A stretch of 61,497 nucleotides of DNA from Gemmatimonadota bacterium (lineage in GTDB: Bacteria > Gemmatimonadota > Gemmatimonadetes > Longimicrobiales > Gaopeijiaceae): NCBI GenBank assembly GCA_022822445.1, contig JAJEBR010000065.1:1-61497 (forward strand). Reading direction: 5' to 3'. The notes beneath the pieces were generated by a model that was given only the letters and a program-made list of their open reading frames with translations, had not been told where the DNA came from and searched no databases. A program made the translations under genes and the position numbers. Of the stretch, positions 1 to 8,915 are shown one piece after another (position 1 is the stretch's first letter; every line of letters begins with the position of its first letter).

Positions 1-1
1 A

Positions 2-58
2 CAGCTTCGGAAGGCTCTGGAAGACCGCCACCGGGCTCGCGCGCGAGATCGAGAGTAG
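2..58 (+). CDS. Tyrosine recombinase/integrase, C-terminal tail only (gene enters from the left edge)
   Basis: Read from base 2, the frame gives QLRKALEDRHRARARDRE and then a TAG stop at 56-58. The first seven residues, QLRKALE, are identical to the C-terminus of the tyrosine recombinase encoded on the other strand at the right end of the window. The underlying DNA matches over about 23 bases with one mismatch. The catalytic part of the protein lies outside the window, so the identification rests only on this match and on the shared downstream flank (58-89). By analogy it would be a site-specific DNA strand-exchange enzyme of an integrative element. The gene runs into the window, that is, towards its right-hand relative. 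Confidence 0.6.
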   Translation, partial: QLRKALEDRHRARARDRE

Positions 59-89
59 CGGGAGTCATTCAGCGGGAATCCGGGCTGCC
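58..89 (+). repeat. Conserved flank after recombinase stop, left copy
   Basis: Immediately after the recombinase stop, the sequence GCGGGAGTCA, six or seven bases, GCGGGAATC and then GGGCTG recurs almost unchanged, inverted, at 60828-60857 behind the right-hand recombinase. Inside it, GCGGGAGTC and GCGGGAATC form a direct repeat 14 bases apart. It is probably the end or attachment region of an integrative element. Which bases are the crossover core cannot be told from one end. Confidence 0.55.
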
Positions 90-547
90 GATGACGCAAC
101 TACAGGCACCACAACGAGATGCCAACCAAAACGCACATGCCAGCCCGACGGCTCGAACAGATAGAGCTGGTCGTTCCCCTGGGAGAGGACGGCAACCCGC
201 CCGTCCTGCAGCCGGGCGATTCCGATGACCTCCCAGATCAGCTGCGCCGCGTCCTCGGCCGCCGCCCCGCCCGGGGGCGCTTCGGCACCGGGCGGACGTC
301 CCCCTCCGCCGTCTCCGCCCCCGCCAAGTACGATCTCGGGCTCCGGGTCGATCGTCCAGAATTGCCCAGGCGGATACTCCGGTGCGTGGTTCTCCACGAT
401 CTCGATCCCGGCGGAGTCCTCGACCGTGAAGGGTGCGCCGCCCCCGGCCAGGCCCTCCTCGGCCGGGCGATCGCAAGCTGCCGCCACGACGGCCAGCGCA
501 ACGCCGCTCCGAAAGCAGAACCGGGCAGTGCGCGCCAGGGGAATCAC
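65..547 (-). pseudogene. Truncated beta-propeller lipoprotein, paralogue of the gene just upstream
   Basis: A GTG start at 547 has a good AAGGAG ribosome-binding site eight bases upstream and overlaps the stop of the preceding gene as GTGA, so translation is coupled. The 160-residue product begins with a lipoprotein signal ending in VVAAAC. It then follows the upstream paralogue closely (DSAGIEIVE.HAPEYPPGQFW, a Gly-rich stretch, then LIWEVIGIARLQDGRVAVLSQGN) up to YLFEPSG. After about base 143 the similarity stops abruptly and about 25 unrelated residues lead to a stop at 65. The intact paralogue has 477 residues, so roughly two thirds of the propeller is missing. The break lies within 90 bases of the recombinase end, so insertion of an element, or deletion next to it, is the likely cause. 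A short secreted remnant could still be made. Confidence 0.7.
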
Positions 548-1977
548 CGAAGACTCCTTCCGGTCGCGCGGTCGCGCCCGGCAGTCCCGGAGTTGCCCGT
601 GGCGGAGCTCGCCGCTCGCCCGTTCCGTCGAATCCGGTACCCCTCCACCCATTCCACTCCGAGTTCGTCCTTCCTGACGGCAAGCAGGAAATCACGGTCC
701 ACCCAGCAGCGGCTCATGCGCTGGTGGCAAAGGAACAGATCCGGAACGCCGCGAACGACTCCCAGCCACCGCCCATCCGGGCTGAAGACGCTCCACTGGT
801 CGGGCATCCCCGGTTCGGCAGCCGACCATTCGCGGACCCACAGGTTCCCATCCGTGTCGACCACCAGGCCCGCCACCGGCGGGTAGGCTTCCCTGCGTGG
901 CATCCCGCGGCTGAGGTCCTCCCAGCTCATACCGAAAAAGTCCTCCAGGTCCGAGCCGAGGAACATCTCTTCCAGCAGCGCCATCCACGCTTCGCGGCCC
1001 TTCTCCGAGACCGGCACCGGACCCGCCGCCCGGCGGATGATCCGCACGAGGCTGCCGTCGGCCGAGAACTGTTGGATGTCGTTCCGCTCGCCGTCGCCGA
1101 TGTAGATGGAAGGCGGATCGCCCCCGACCGCGATGTGGAGATCGACGAGAGAGATCGGAAGAAACGCCCTGTCGGCATTGGTCTCCGGTATCCAGAACTG
1201 CCACAGCTCCCATGATCCGAGCGAGCGCGCCGTGTAGCTGCTGTCGACCAGCGCGAGATCCACCGGAGGTCTGTAGAAGGCGCCCGGCGGCGGGGGAGAC
1301 GCAGGCTCCGGGCCTCCCCAGACCACGAACGACCCGTTCGCAAGCGGAATCACCTGCGATTCGGCAGTGGAACCGGGGACGCGTTCCATCACTTCCAGGA
1401 GATCGATCGTCCGTTCCCTCAGGAGCGTGCCGCCGGTGTCGAAGTAGCTCGCCGGGGCGAACCAGTAGTCCCACACGACCAGGGTATCGGGGGCCAGGTA
1501 CTGCAGGAGCTGGGGGCGGTCGAACTCGCCGGGTCCCTCCCCGCGGCCGCCGATGACCCTGGACAGCTCCCCCGACGGCTCGAACAGGTAGAGTCTGTGA
1601 TTCCCCTGGGAGAGGACCGCCACCCTTCCGTCCTCCAGGCGGGCGATCCCCACGACCTGCCAGATCAGCTGAGCCGGATCCCGGGCCGCCGTCCCGCCCA
1701 CGCCACCCGGAGCCGCCTCGCCGCCGCCGGCACCCCCGCCCCCATCCCGTCCCCCGCCCAGCACGATCTCGGGCTCCTCGTCCAGCGTCCAGAATTGCCC
1801 GGGAGGATACTCCGGCGCATGGCTCTCGACGATCTCGATCCCGGCGGAGTCCCACACGGTGGCCGGCGCACCGGCGACCTCCGCACTCCCCCCCGGCGAG
1901 CGGTCACACGCGGCGGCGCCGACCACAGCCACCGCCGCCCAGCCGACCACGAATCCGGCGCGGCCCCGGTGGCTCAT
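544..1977 (-). CDS. Six-bladed beta-propeller lipoprotein
   Basis: This 477-residue exported lipoprotein has a signal peptide with a hydrophobic core and lipobox VGAAAC (about residues 8-25). The mature part opens with DSAGIEIVESHAPEYPPGQFW and carries NHL/6-bladed-propeller repeats such as IARLEDGRVAVLSQGN, GRGEGPGEFDRPQ and LVVDTDGNLWVREW. I chose ATG 1977 over TTG 2058 and ATG 2046 because it places the signal peptide at the N-terminus. The G-rich linker after EIVLGGG is low complexity. It sits 77 bases behind the FGE-like gene and overlaps the truncated paralogue by four bases, so it belongs to the BlaI/BlaR1-headed operon. No catalytic site is evident. A binding or sensing role on the periplasmic face is inferred. 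Confidence 0.8.
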   Translation of the reverse strand: MSHRGRAGFVVGWAAVAVVGAAACDRSPGGSAEVAGAPATVWDSAGIEIVESHAPEYPPGQFWTLDEEPEIVLGGGRDGGGGAGGGEAAPGGVGGTAARDPAQLIWQVVGIARLEDGRVAVLSQGNHRLYLFEPSGELSRVIGGRGEGPGEFDRPQLLQYLAPDTLVVWDYWFAPASYFDTGGTLLRERTIDLLEVMERVPGSTAESQVIPLANGSFVVWGGPEPASPPPPGAFYRPPVDLALVDSSYTARSLGSWELWQFWIPETNADRAFLPISLVDLHIAVGGDPPSIYIGDGERNDIQQFSADGSLVRIIRRAAGPVPVSEKGREAWMALLEEMFLGSDLEDFFGMSWEDLSRGMPRREAYPPVAGLVVDTDGNLWVREWSAAEPGMPDQWSVFSPDGRWLGVVRGVPDLFLCHQRMSRCWVDRDFLLAVRKDELGVEWVEGYRIRRNGRAASSATGNSGTAGRDRATGRSLR

Positions 1978-2054
1978 CGACCTGGCGGGCTGGCCGGGTG
2001 CACCCTCGCCACGCCGAGCCGGTGTCGAGGATCGTCGTTCTCGCATGCCGGGCT

Positions 2055-3017
2055 TCAACCGAGCTCACGAACCACGCGGAACCCGGTGGCTTCGTCGCTT
2101 GCCCGCCCGTCGACCCGGCGTTGCGCCGAGCGCAACCCGTGCGGAAAAGAGCCCCAGGATCCCCCTCTCTTCACCCGGCCGTCCTCGCACAACGGGACTT
2201 GCACCGCGCTGCCGTCGGACGGGGCGCCCGCAGCGGACCAGCAGTCCTCGGTCCACTCCCAGACATTGCCCAACACGTCATGCAACCCGAATCCGTTCGC
2301 CGGGAACGAGCCCACGGGGGCTGTCTTCGCGTATCCGTCGGTGCAGTCGGCCGGTGGGAAGTACCGGTGAGGCCGCACCTCATTGGCGGTCAAGTCGAAC
2401 CCGTTCGCGTACTCGCACTGTGCGTCGGCGCTTTCCCCCCAGTAGCGCGCGGTCGCCGTACCGGCACGCGCCACGTACTCCCACTCGGCCTCGGTGGGCA
2501 GCCGGTACAGGTGTCCGGTCAATTCCGTCAACCACTCCGCATACGCCAGCGCGTCACTCCAGCTGACGTTGATCACGGGCCTTCGTCCGCGGCCCCAGCC
2601 CGCATCGTCGGGTGTGTATCCCCGGCACCCCCCCGCCTCCACGCACGCTTCCCACTCGTCGAAGGTGACCTCGTACACCCCCGCGGCGAATGAGCTGCCA
2701 ATCGTAACCGTGCGCTGGGTTTCATAGCCCAGGGCAGCCGCCAACTCGTCTTCCGACTCGGCGGATCCCATCACGAAGGTCCCGGTGGGGACCAAGGCCA
2801 TCTCCGGACAGGTGGGACAGTCGCGAAACACCTCGCCTGCGGCGCGCGCCTGATCTGCAGGCGCGGCGTTGCCGGAGGCGGCCGCCGGGAAGCCGGTGGC
2901 CAGGGTGGAAGCATCGGCGGAGGCCGTCGCCATGGATTCGCCGTGGGCGTCGCCGCACCCGGTCGTGGCGAGGACCAGCGCCAGGGCGGTCGCGGGGGCG
3001 CTACTGCGCGGCCGCAT
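2055..3017 (-). CDS. Formylglycine-generating-enzyme-like (SUMF1/FGE fold) lipoprotein
   Basis: This 320-residue lipoprotein has lipobox LATTGC near residue 20. The FGE-sulfatase fold follows from about residue 80: MALVPTGTFVMGS, YEVTFDEWEAC, PVINVSWSDALAYAEWL, YRLPTEAEWEYVARAG, NVWEWTEDCW, RVKRGGSW and a final GFRVVRE. Family members include the enzyme that converts a sulfatase Cys to formylglycine, but many bacterial members act in other ways and no sulfatase is encoded nearby. Several Cys are present, yet the pairing needed for copper-dependent oxidation cannot be judged by eye. ATG 3017 lies 17 bases inside the M56 peptidase gene, so translation is likely coupled. Export as a lipoprotein is unusual for a true FGE and points to a structural or binding role. 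Confidence 0.8.
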   Translation of the reverse strand: MRPRSSAPATALALVLATTGCGDAHGESMATASADASTLATGFPAAASGNAAPADQARAAGEVFRDCPTCPEMALVPTGTFVMGSAESEDELAAALGYETQRTVTIGSSFAAGVYEVTFDEWEACVEAGGCRGYTPDDAGWGRGRRPVINVSWSDALAYAEWLTELTGHLYRLPTEAEWEYVARAGTATARYWGESADAQCEYANGFDLTANEVRPHRYFPPADCTDGYAKTAPVGSFPANGFGLHDVLGNVWEWTEDCWSAAGAPSDGSAVQVPLCEDGRVKRGGSWGSFPHGLRSAQRRVDGRASDEATGFRVVRELG

Positions 3018-4701
3018 CGTACCGTGTGTCCTTTCTGCGCTTCGGCGAATCCACCGACTTGCAGTCACCCTTCTCGTCGCAGAGCACCTTGACCTTGACG
3101 ATGGGGAAGACAGGAAGGTCGTACTGGATCAAGACCGGCGGCGGCGGCAATGCGGACGCGTACTCGCGGTGCTCGTTCTGCCTTTTCTTCCGCAGCGCCT
3201 CCTTCGCCTGCGCCTCCATCTTCTCCAACTCCTCGGTAGCCTCCTTGAGCACCCTGAGGATCTCCGGGTCGAACATCGCCGCGTACTCCCTGTCCCCGTT
3301 TTCCCGCTCCCGCAGCTCGCGGCGCAGCGACTCGATCCGTCTGCCGGCCTCCTCGTCGGTGATCCGGTCATCCTCCATCTCGAAGTGGACGGACAGGACC
3401 CGGACAAAGCCATGGACGAACTGGTTCAGGGCCTCCTCCTCGTTGAGCGTGCGGGATTCCACCCGGGAGATCAGCTGGTCGACCAGTTCCTCCGTGACGG
3501 CGGCGAACTGCTCGGCGGTTCCCTCGCTCAGGTTGCCCGCTTCCACTTCCGCGCTCAGTTCCCCCCTCAGGTCGGCGAAGCTCTCCTGGAAATAGGCTCC
3601 CAGCGAGCCGTGTTCCGCCGTAATGGCGGCGATGTCGATCTCCTCCAGCATCCGATCGGCCAGTTCGGCCACTTCGGCGTTCAGGAATTCCTCGTCGGAC
3701 CAGGCCAGCGGCGTCGGCGGTGCTTCGGACGCATCGTCGGCGATGGGCGCGCGCTCCGGCTCGTCCGCCGTCCCGCAGTAGAGCATGCCGAATGGGAGCA
3801 CGCACACGACGGCGATCCACGTCGCGCTGCGCAGCCAGCGGGGCGCGGGTGTGGTCGAATTCCTTGCCATGATCATCTCAAGTCTCCTTCTCAGTGTTCG
3901 GGGATTGCTGCCGCGGTCGGCCGCACTCGCGAATGCGGGGGCGCGGACGGTCCTGGCCTGCGACATCAGCTCGATCGCGCGCAGCAGCGACCTCGCGTAG
4001 CTGCGCGGACTCGATTTCAGCGCGGCCACTCCCAGCGCGTCGCAGCACCACTCCTCGGCGATGCGCAGCTGGCGACGGGCCCACCAAGCCACCGGATTCC
4101 ACCAGAAGACGGAGCAAGCCAGCCATTCGAGCCAGCGCACCAGGTAGTCGCGCCGCCGCGCGTGGGCGAGTTCGTGGGCGAGGACGGCGCGCACCTCGTC
4201 CCGCCCGAGTTCGTCCAGCAGGAACCGGGGGATGAGGACCCGCACCCTGCCTCCCGTCCACCAGACCATCGGTGAAACGCGCGCACCCGTGGTGTGTATT
4301 TCGGGGATTCGCCGCATGCCAAGGCTGCGGCCGATTTCACCGGCCTGGCGCTGCAGCTCCGGCGGCGCCGGCCACGACGCCCGCTTGAGCGAGCGCTGGA
4401 AACGGAAGGCCCACAGCAGGGTCCAGGCGAGCAGGACTGTGCTGCCGAGGATCCACACCAGCGCCAGAAGGCCGCCGATCACCTCCGGCGTTACACCGGA
4501 AGACCCGGCCGCAGGGGACACCGCCCGAAAGACCGGTACCGGAACGACCGCCGGCGCCAGCAGGGCGACCAGGACCAGCAGCCAGAGCGGATAGGAGATC
4601 GCGCAGCGGCCGACCCGGCGGTGGACGACCCACACGGCGCAGGCGAGGACGATCGAAAGGACCAGCTTGCTGACGCCGACTTGCAGGAGAAGGCCGGTCA
4701 T
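3001..4701 (-). CDS. BlaR1/MecR1-type M56 membrane metallopeptidase
   Basis: This 566-residue protein has hydrophobic segments at about residues 5-25, 37-58 and 75-97, then a cytoplasmic gluzincin loop with the zinc motif HELAHARRRD, a further segment around LACSVFWWNP, and the downstream EEWCCDALG typical of M56 peptidases. A last hydrophobic segment near WLRSATWIAVVCVLPF precedes a long acidic, helix-rich periplasmic tail of about 250 residues. That tail does not look like the penicillin-binding sensor domain of BlaR1, so the signal is probably not a beta-lactam. In the family, signal binding outside activates the protease, which then relieves BlaI repression. The gene follows the BlaI-type gene by 30 bases and overlaps the FGE-like gene. 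Confidence 0.87.
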   Translation of the reverse strand: MTGLLLQVGVSKLVLSIVLACAVWVVHRRVGRCAISYPLWLLVLVALLAPAVVPVPVFRAVSPAAGSSGVTPEVIGGLLALVWILGSTVLLAWTLLWAFRFQRSLKRASWPAPPELQRQAGEIGRSLGMRRIPEIHTTGARVSPMVWWTGGRVRVLIPRFLLDELGRDEVRAVLAHELAHARRRDYLVRWLEWLACSVFWWNPVAWWARRQLRIAEEWCCDALGVAALKSSPRSYARSLLRAIELMSQARTVRAPAFASAADRGSNPRTLRRRLEMIMARNSTTPAPRWLRSATWIAVVCVLPFGMLYCGTADEPERAPIADDASEAPPTPLAWSDEEFLNAEVAELADRMLEEIDIAAITAEHGSLGAYFQESFADLRGELSAEVEAGNLSEGTAEQFAAVTEELVDQLISRVESRTLNEEEALNQFVHGFVRVLSVHFEMEDDRITDEEAGRRIESLRRELRERENGDREYAAMFDPEILRVLKEATEELEKMEAQAKEALRKKRQNEHREYASALPPPPVLIQYDLPVFPIVKVKVLCDEKGDCKSVDSPKRRKDTRYDAAAQ

Positions 4702-4731
4702 GCGGCACCTCCGGTTGTAGTGTTGGTCATC

Positions 4732-5097
4732 CTACTCCTCCAGGAGCTGGCGGAGTTTCTCGATCTCCCCGGCCGGGAGCCGGTCGTCCTCCACGAGCCG
4801 GGTGATGATCGGCACGAGCGAACCCTGGGTAAGCCGGTTCGCCAACGACTCCAGCTGATTGCTGGCGTAGGTCTCGCGCGATAGTGTGGGGGAGAAGAGA
4901 TTCACCCCGAGATCGCGGTCGCGGACCACGTAGCCTTTTTCCTCGAGCCGCTTCAGCAGCCTCTGGACGGTGCCGTGCTGGGGGCGCGAATCATCCGGAT
5001 AGAGCGCCTCCTGTATCTGTCGGGCCGGCAAACGGCCTCTGCGCCACAGCAACTCCATCACCGCCAGCTCCGAGTTGGGCAGGGCAGGCATCTTCAC
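4732..5097 (-). CDS. BlaI/MecI/CopY-family transcriptional repressor
   Basis: The 121-residue protein has the family's usual length and layout. It starts with a winged helix (LPNSELAVMELLWRRGRLPARQIQEAL, then GTVQRLLKRLEEKGYVVRDRD), continues with a linker where MecI/BlaI are cut by their partner protease, and ends with a dimerising helix pair (ANRLTQGSL, EIEKLRQLLEE). GTG 5097 is preceded by AAGGAG at eight bases. The neighbouring M56 peptidase is the expected partner. A palindromic site overlaps its own promoter, so the pair probably represses its own operon, including the lipoprotein genes behind it. Confidence 0.9.
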   Translation of the reverse strand: MKMPALPNSELAVMELLWRRGRLPARQIQEALYPDDSRPQHGTVQRLLKRLEEKGYVVRDRDLGVNLFSPTLSRETYASNQLESLANRLTQGSLVPIITRLVEDDRLPAGEIEKLRQLLEE

Positions 5098-5120
5098 GAT
5101 TCGTGCTCCTTTTGGGCCGA

Positions 5121-5137
5121 TACGACATCATATCGTA
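5121..5137. promoter_or_regulatory. Putative BlaI-type operator
   Basis: The 17-bp imperfect palindrome TACGACATCATATCGTA sits directly downstream of the -10 hexamer of the repressor operon. A further half-site, ACGTCGTA, lies at 5151-5158 inside the promoter spacer. BlaI/MecI operators are A/T-rich dyads of about this size centred on the TAC...GTA pattern, so a repressor bound here would block transcription of its own operon. Confidence 0.65.
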
Positions 5138-5166
5138 ATATTAAGACCTAACGTCGTAGCTGTCAA
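5138..5166 (-). promoter_or_regulatory. Sigma-70 promoter of the BlaI-M56 operon
   Basis: On the minus strand TTGACA (5161-5166) and TAATAT (5138-5143) are separated by exactly 17 bases, close to a textbook housekeeping promoter and the clearest one in this GC-rich window. The operator palindrome begins one base beyond the -10. The leader to the GTG at 5097 is about 35 bases. Confidence 0.75.
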
Positions 5167-5347
5167 GCGAAGAAAGCGCCCAAGGCGTCGAAACGCCGCG
5201 GGCGCCCGGCAGATCGCAACGGTGATTGCGGGGCTTCACCCGAGGCCCGCAACATGATTCGTCCTGGCCCGCCTTGCCCCGGCGCCCCCCTTTCCGCACC
5301 TTATCGCGGCCACGACAACCACCGCGAAGTCGAAGAGGACGGCACCG

Positions 5348-5461
5348 ATGACCACCGCAACCTGGATCACCATGATCGTGATCGTGGCGTTCGTGTGGGG
5401 AGGTCTTGCGATCGCCCTCCGCACCGCGGTCCGGAAGGAATCCGCCAAGAGCGCCGACTAG
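5348..5461 (+). CDS. MetS-type small subunit of an NSS-family methionine/alanine transporter (orphan)
   Basis: A 37-residue peptide starts at ATG 5348 with a GAGG site about nine bases upstream. It is one transmembrane helix (ITMIVIVAFVWGGLAIAL) with a basic tail ending KESAKSAD. The opening MTTATW, the VWGG in the helix and the short length match the MetS small subunits that accompany sodium-dependent amino-acid transporters of the NSS family. Those are normally encoded next to the large 12-helix subunit. Here no transporter lies within the window, and the flanks are the BlaI operon and a dispersed repeat. It may serve a transporter encoded elsewhere or be a relic. Confidence 0.6.
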   Translation: MTTATWITMIVIVAFVWGGLAIALRTAVRKESAKSAD

Positions 5462-5462
5462 A

Positions 5463-5632
5463 CAGCCCGTGGACGAAATCCCCCTGGCATTCGAGCAGCG
5501 TTGCATCCACGCTGGACCGCTTCGCTCTGCGTTGCTCCTCAGGAGAATAGCGCTGCTATTCACCCTTCGTCCCGCCTTGCCAGCACGGCGCCTCGCCGCT
5601 CTCGGTGCTCGGGCGGCTTCGTCCACGGACTG
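5463..5632. repeat. Dispersed repeat with inverted ends, copy 1 (complete)
   Basis: About 170 bases are bounded by CAGCCCGTGGACGAA (5463-5477) and its near-perfect inverse TTCGTCCACGGACTG (5618-5632), 14 of 15 matching. The inside holds small dyads such as AATAGC.GCT.GCTATT and CTCCTCAGGAG. The left two thirds recurs at 60574-60776 at roughly 80 percent by eye. It begins at the stop codon of the MetS-like gene and ends 14 bases before the carB start, so any carB promoter or leader must lie in it. It could be a MITE-like element or a structured intergenic repeat. Confidence 0.65.
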
Positions 5633-5646
5633 CCCGCTGATCCACA

Positions 5647-8600
5647 TTGCCTAAACGCACCGACATCGACTCGATCCTGATCCTGGGATCGGGTCCCATC
5701 GTCATCGGGCAGGCGTGCGAGTTCGACTATTCCGGCACCCAGGCCGTCCGCGCGCTCAAGGAGGAGGGCTACCGGGTCGTCCTGGTCAACTCCAATCCGG
5801 CGACGATCATGACGGATCCGGATCTGGCCGACCGCACCTACATCGAGCCGCTCACGCCCGAGTGGGTGGAGCGGGTGATCGCCCGCGAGAAGCCCGACGC
5901 GCTGCTTCCCACGATGGGGGGACAGACGGCCCTCAACATCGCGATGGACCTGCACCGCGACGGTGTGCTGGCCGCCCACGGCGTCGAACTCATCGGGGCC
6001 GACGAGCGATCCATCAAGATGGCCGAGGACCGCGAGGAGTTCACCGCCGCGATGAACCGCATCGGCCTCGCCGTCCCCCACGGCGGCTTCGCCCGCAGCG
6101 TGGACGAAGCGCTGGAGATCATCGAGGACACGGGCTACCCGGCGATCATCCGCCCCTCCTTCACCCTGGGCGGAACGGGCGGCGGCACCGCCTACAATCT
6201 CGCCGAGTTCGAGGCCCAGGTGCGCAGGGGCCTCGACGCCAGCCCGATCGGCGAGGTGCTGATCGACCGCTCGGTGATCGGCTGGAAGGAGTACGAGCTC
6301 GAAGTCGTCCGCGACGGGCTCGACAACGTGATCATCGTCTGCTCGATCGAGAACTTCGACGCGATGGGGGTGCACACGGGCGACTCGATCACCGTCGCGC
6401 CGGCGCAGACGCTCTCCGATGCGGAGTACCAGCGCATGCGCGATGCCGCGATCGCGATCATCCGCGAAATCGGCGTCGAGGCGGGGGGCTGCAACATCCA
6501 GTTCGCGGTGAACCCCGAGAACGGCGAGATGCTGGTGGTCGAGATGAACCCGCGCGTGTCGCGCTCCTCGGCGCTGGCGTCGAAGGCGACCGGGTTCCCG
6601 ATCGCGCGCGTGGGCGCGAAGCTGGCCGTGGGGTACCACCTGTACGAGCTGCCGAACGACATCACGAAGACGACGCCGGCCTCGTTCGAGCCCGCGCTCG
6701 ACTACGTGGTGGTGAAGTTCCCGCGCTTCGCGTTCGAGAAGTTCCCGGACGTGGACGACACGCTGGGCGTGCAGATGAAGGCGGTGGGCGAAACCATGGC
6801 GATCGGGCGCACCTTCCGCAGCGCCTGGCAGAAGGGGCTCAGGGGGATGGAGGTGGGGCGCATCGGCTGGGTGACGGGCAAGACGCCCGCGGACGACGGG
6901 CTCGAATCCGACGACCCGGAGGCGCTGCTCGCCGCGGTGCGACGGCCGACCACCTTCCGCAAGTACCAGCTCAAGCGCGCGCTCGAGGCGGGCATCTCGA
7001 TCGAACGGCTCCACCGCGCCACCGGCATCGACCCGTGGTTCCTCGACCAGCTCGTGCAGATCCTCGAGCTGGAGCGCTGGTTCGCCGGCCTGCCGTCCCT
7101 CGATGCGGCCGCGTTGCGCCACATGAAGCGCGAGGGGTTCGCCGACGCTCAGCTCGCGGCCCTGCGTGGCGTGGACGAGGCCGCCATACGGTCGCAGCGC
7201 TGGAAATGGGGGATCCGGCCCACCTACAACGTCGTCGACACCTGCGCGGGCGAATTCCCCGCAGCGACGCCCTACTACTATTCCTCCTACGAATCCGAGG
7301 ACGAATCCAACCCCACCGATGCGCGAAAGATCGTCATCCTGGGCAGCGGGCCCAATCGGATCGGCCAGGGGATCGAGTTCGACTACTGCTGTGTGCAGGC
7401 GGTTCTGGCGCTCCGCGAGGCGGGGTTCGAGACGATCATGGTGAACTCGAACCCGGAGACGGTGTCGACCGACTTCGACGTGAGCGACAAGCTGTACTTC
7501 GAGCCGCTGACGCTGGAGGACGTGGTCGAGATCGTGGAACGGGAGCGGCCGGTCGGCGTGATCGTGCAGCTGGGCGGGCAGACGCCGCTGAATCTGGCCC
7601 GGCCGCTGGAGGAGCTGGGGGTGCCGATCCTGGGGACTTCCGTGGACGCGATAGACCGGGCGGAGGACCGGCGCCGCTTCGAGGAGGTCTGCCGGCGGAT
7701 CGGGGCGCGCGTGCCGGCCAACGGGACCGCGATGAGCGTGGACGAGGCCGTGCGGATCGCACGCGAGATCGGCTTCCCGGTGCTGGTGCGGCCTTCGTAC
7801 GTTCTGGGCGGGCGCGCGATGGAGATCGTCTACGACGAGGAATCGCTGAAGGACTACTTCGCGCGGGCCGTCAAGGCCTCGCCCGACCACCCGGTGCTCA
7901 TCGACCGCTTCCTGGAGGACGCCTTCGAGGCCGATGTCGACGCGCTCTCGGACGGGACCGATGTGGTGATCGGCGGCATCATGCAGCACATCGAGGACGC
8001 GGGGGTCCACTCGGGGGACTCGGCGTGCGTGCTGCCGCCGTACCTGCTCGGCCGCGCGGAGCTGGACGAGATGCGGCGGCTCACGCGGCGGTTCGCGCTG
8101 GAACTGGGCGTGGTGGGACTGCTGAACGCGCAGTACGCTGTGAAGGACGGGCAGGTCCACGTCCTGGAGGTGAACCCCCGTGCGTCGCGGACGGTGCCGT
8201 TCGTGGGCAAGTCGACCGGGGTGCCGCTGGCCCGCATCGCGGCGCGGCTGATGGCGGGAGAGAAGCTCGCGGACCTCGATGTGCCCTCGGAGCCCGATGT
8301 GAACGGGGTCGCCGTCAAGGAGGCGGTGTTCCCCTTCAACCGGTTCGACGTGGACACGCTCCTCGGCCCCGAGATGCGCTCGACCGGCGAGGCCATGGGC
8401 GTCGACGACTCCTTCGGGATGGCCTTCGCCAAGGCGCAGGTGTCGGCGGGGAACCGGCTGCCGGAGGGGGACCGCGAGCTATCGGTGATCGTGACCGTCA
8501 ACGATTCCGACAAGCCGACCGTCACGCCGCTGGTGCGCCGCCTGGCCGATCTCGGCTTCCGGATTATCGCGACCGGCGGCACCTGCAGCCATCTCCACCA

Positions 8601-8898
8601 GCTCGGCATCGCTTGTGAAAGGATTCACAAGGTCGGGGAGGGACGGCCGAACATCGTCGACCGGATCGTGAGCGGGCAGGTCGCGCTCCTCATCAACACG
8701 CCGCTGGGCAAGAAGTCGCAGTACGACGACTACGCCATGCGGCGCGCGGCGATCGCGTACGGGGTGCCGTACCTGACGACGATGTCGGCGACCAGCGCGG
8801 CGGTCGATGCCGTGACCGCGATGCGCACGCGCCGCCCCGAGATCCTGAGCATCCAGGAACGGATCGCGCGGGAGCGGGAACCGGTGGGCGCGGCGTAG
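5647..8898 (+). CDS. carB: Carbamoyl-phosphate synthase large subunit
   Basis: CarB makes carbamoyl phosphate from bicarbonate, two ATP and ammonia supplied by the CarA glutaminase, feeding pyrimidine and arginine synthesis. The 1083 residues show two homologous halves, each with [14 protein letters not shown] / [13 protein letters not shown] biotin-carboxylase-like N-domains and ATP-grasp folds ([56 protein letters not shown]). A C-terminal MGS-like allosteric domain begins near [13 protein letters not shown]. Length and the opening [13 protein letters not shown] match known CarB. The start is TTG at 5647 with no clear Shine-Dalgarno, directly after the dispersed repeat. carA is not in the window. 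Confidence 0.97.
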   Translation: MPKRTDIDSILILGSGPIVIGQACEFDYSGTQAVRALKEEGYRVVLVNSNPATIMTDPDLADRTYIEPLTPEWVERVIAREKPDALLPTMGGQTALNIAMDLHRDGVLAAHGVELIGADERSIKMAEDREEFTAAMNRIGLAVPHGGFARSVDEALEIIEDTGYPAIIRPSFTLGGTGGGTAYNLAEFEAQVRRGLDASPIGEVLIDRSVIGWKEYELEVVRDGLDNVIIVCSIENFDAMGVHTGDSITVAPAQTLSDAEYQRMRDAAIAIIREIGVEAGGCNIQFAVNPENGEMLVVEMNPRVSRSSALASKATGFPIARVGAKLAVGYHLYELPNDITKTTPASFEPALDYVVVKFPRFAFEKFPDVDDTLGVQMKAVGETMAIGRTFRSAWQKGLRGMEVGRIGWVTGKTPADDGLESDDPEALLAAVRRPTTFRKYQLKRALEAGISIERLHRATGIDPWFLDQLVQILELERWFAGLPSLDAAALRHMKREGFADAQLAALRGVDEAAIRSQRWKWGIRPTYNVVDTCAGEFPAATPYYYSSYESEDESNPTDARKIVILGSGPNRIGQGIEFDYCCVQAVLALREAGFETIMVNSNPETVSTDFDVSDKLYFEPLTLEDVVEIVERERPVGVIVQLGGQTPLNLARPLEELGVPILGTSVDAIDRAEDRRRFEEVCRRIGARVPANGTAMSVDEAVRIAREIGFPVLVRPSYVLGGRAMEIVYDEESLKDYFARAVKASPDHPVLIDRFLEDAFEADVDALSDGTDVVIGGIMQHIEDAGVHSGDSACVLPPYLLGRAELDEMRRLTRRFALELGVVGLLNAQYAVKDGQVHVLEVNPRASRTVPFVGKSTGVPLARIAARLMAGEKLADLDVPSEPDVNGVAVKEAVFPFNRFDVDTLLGPEMRSTGEAMGVDDSFGMAFAKAQVSAGNRLPEGDRELSVIVTVNDSDKPTVTPLVRRLADLGFRIIATGGTCSHLHQLGIACERIHKVGEGRPNIVDRIVSGQVALLINTPLGKKSQYDDYAMRRAAIAYGVPYLTTMSATSAAVDAVTAMRTRRPEILSIQERIAREREPVGAA

Positions 8899-8915
8899 CG
8901 AACGGCCAACCCGAC

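Noticed and set aside
5560-8160. 866-codon open frame antisense to carB
   Set aside because: Mirror of strong GC-rich codon bias in carB; Arg/His/Gly-rich composition and no domain.
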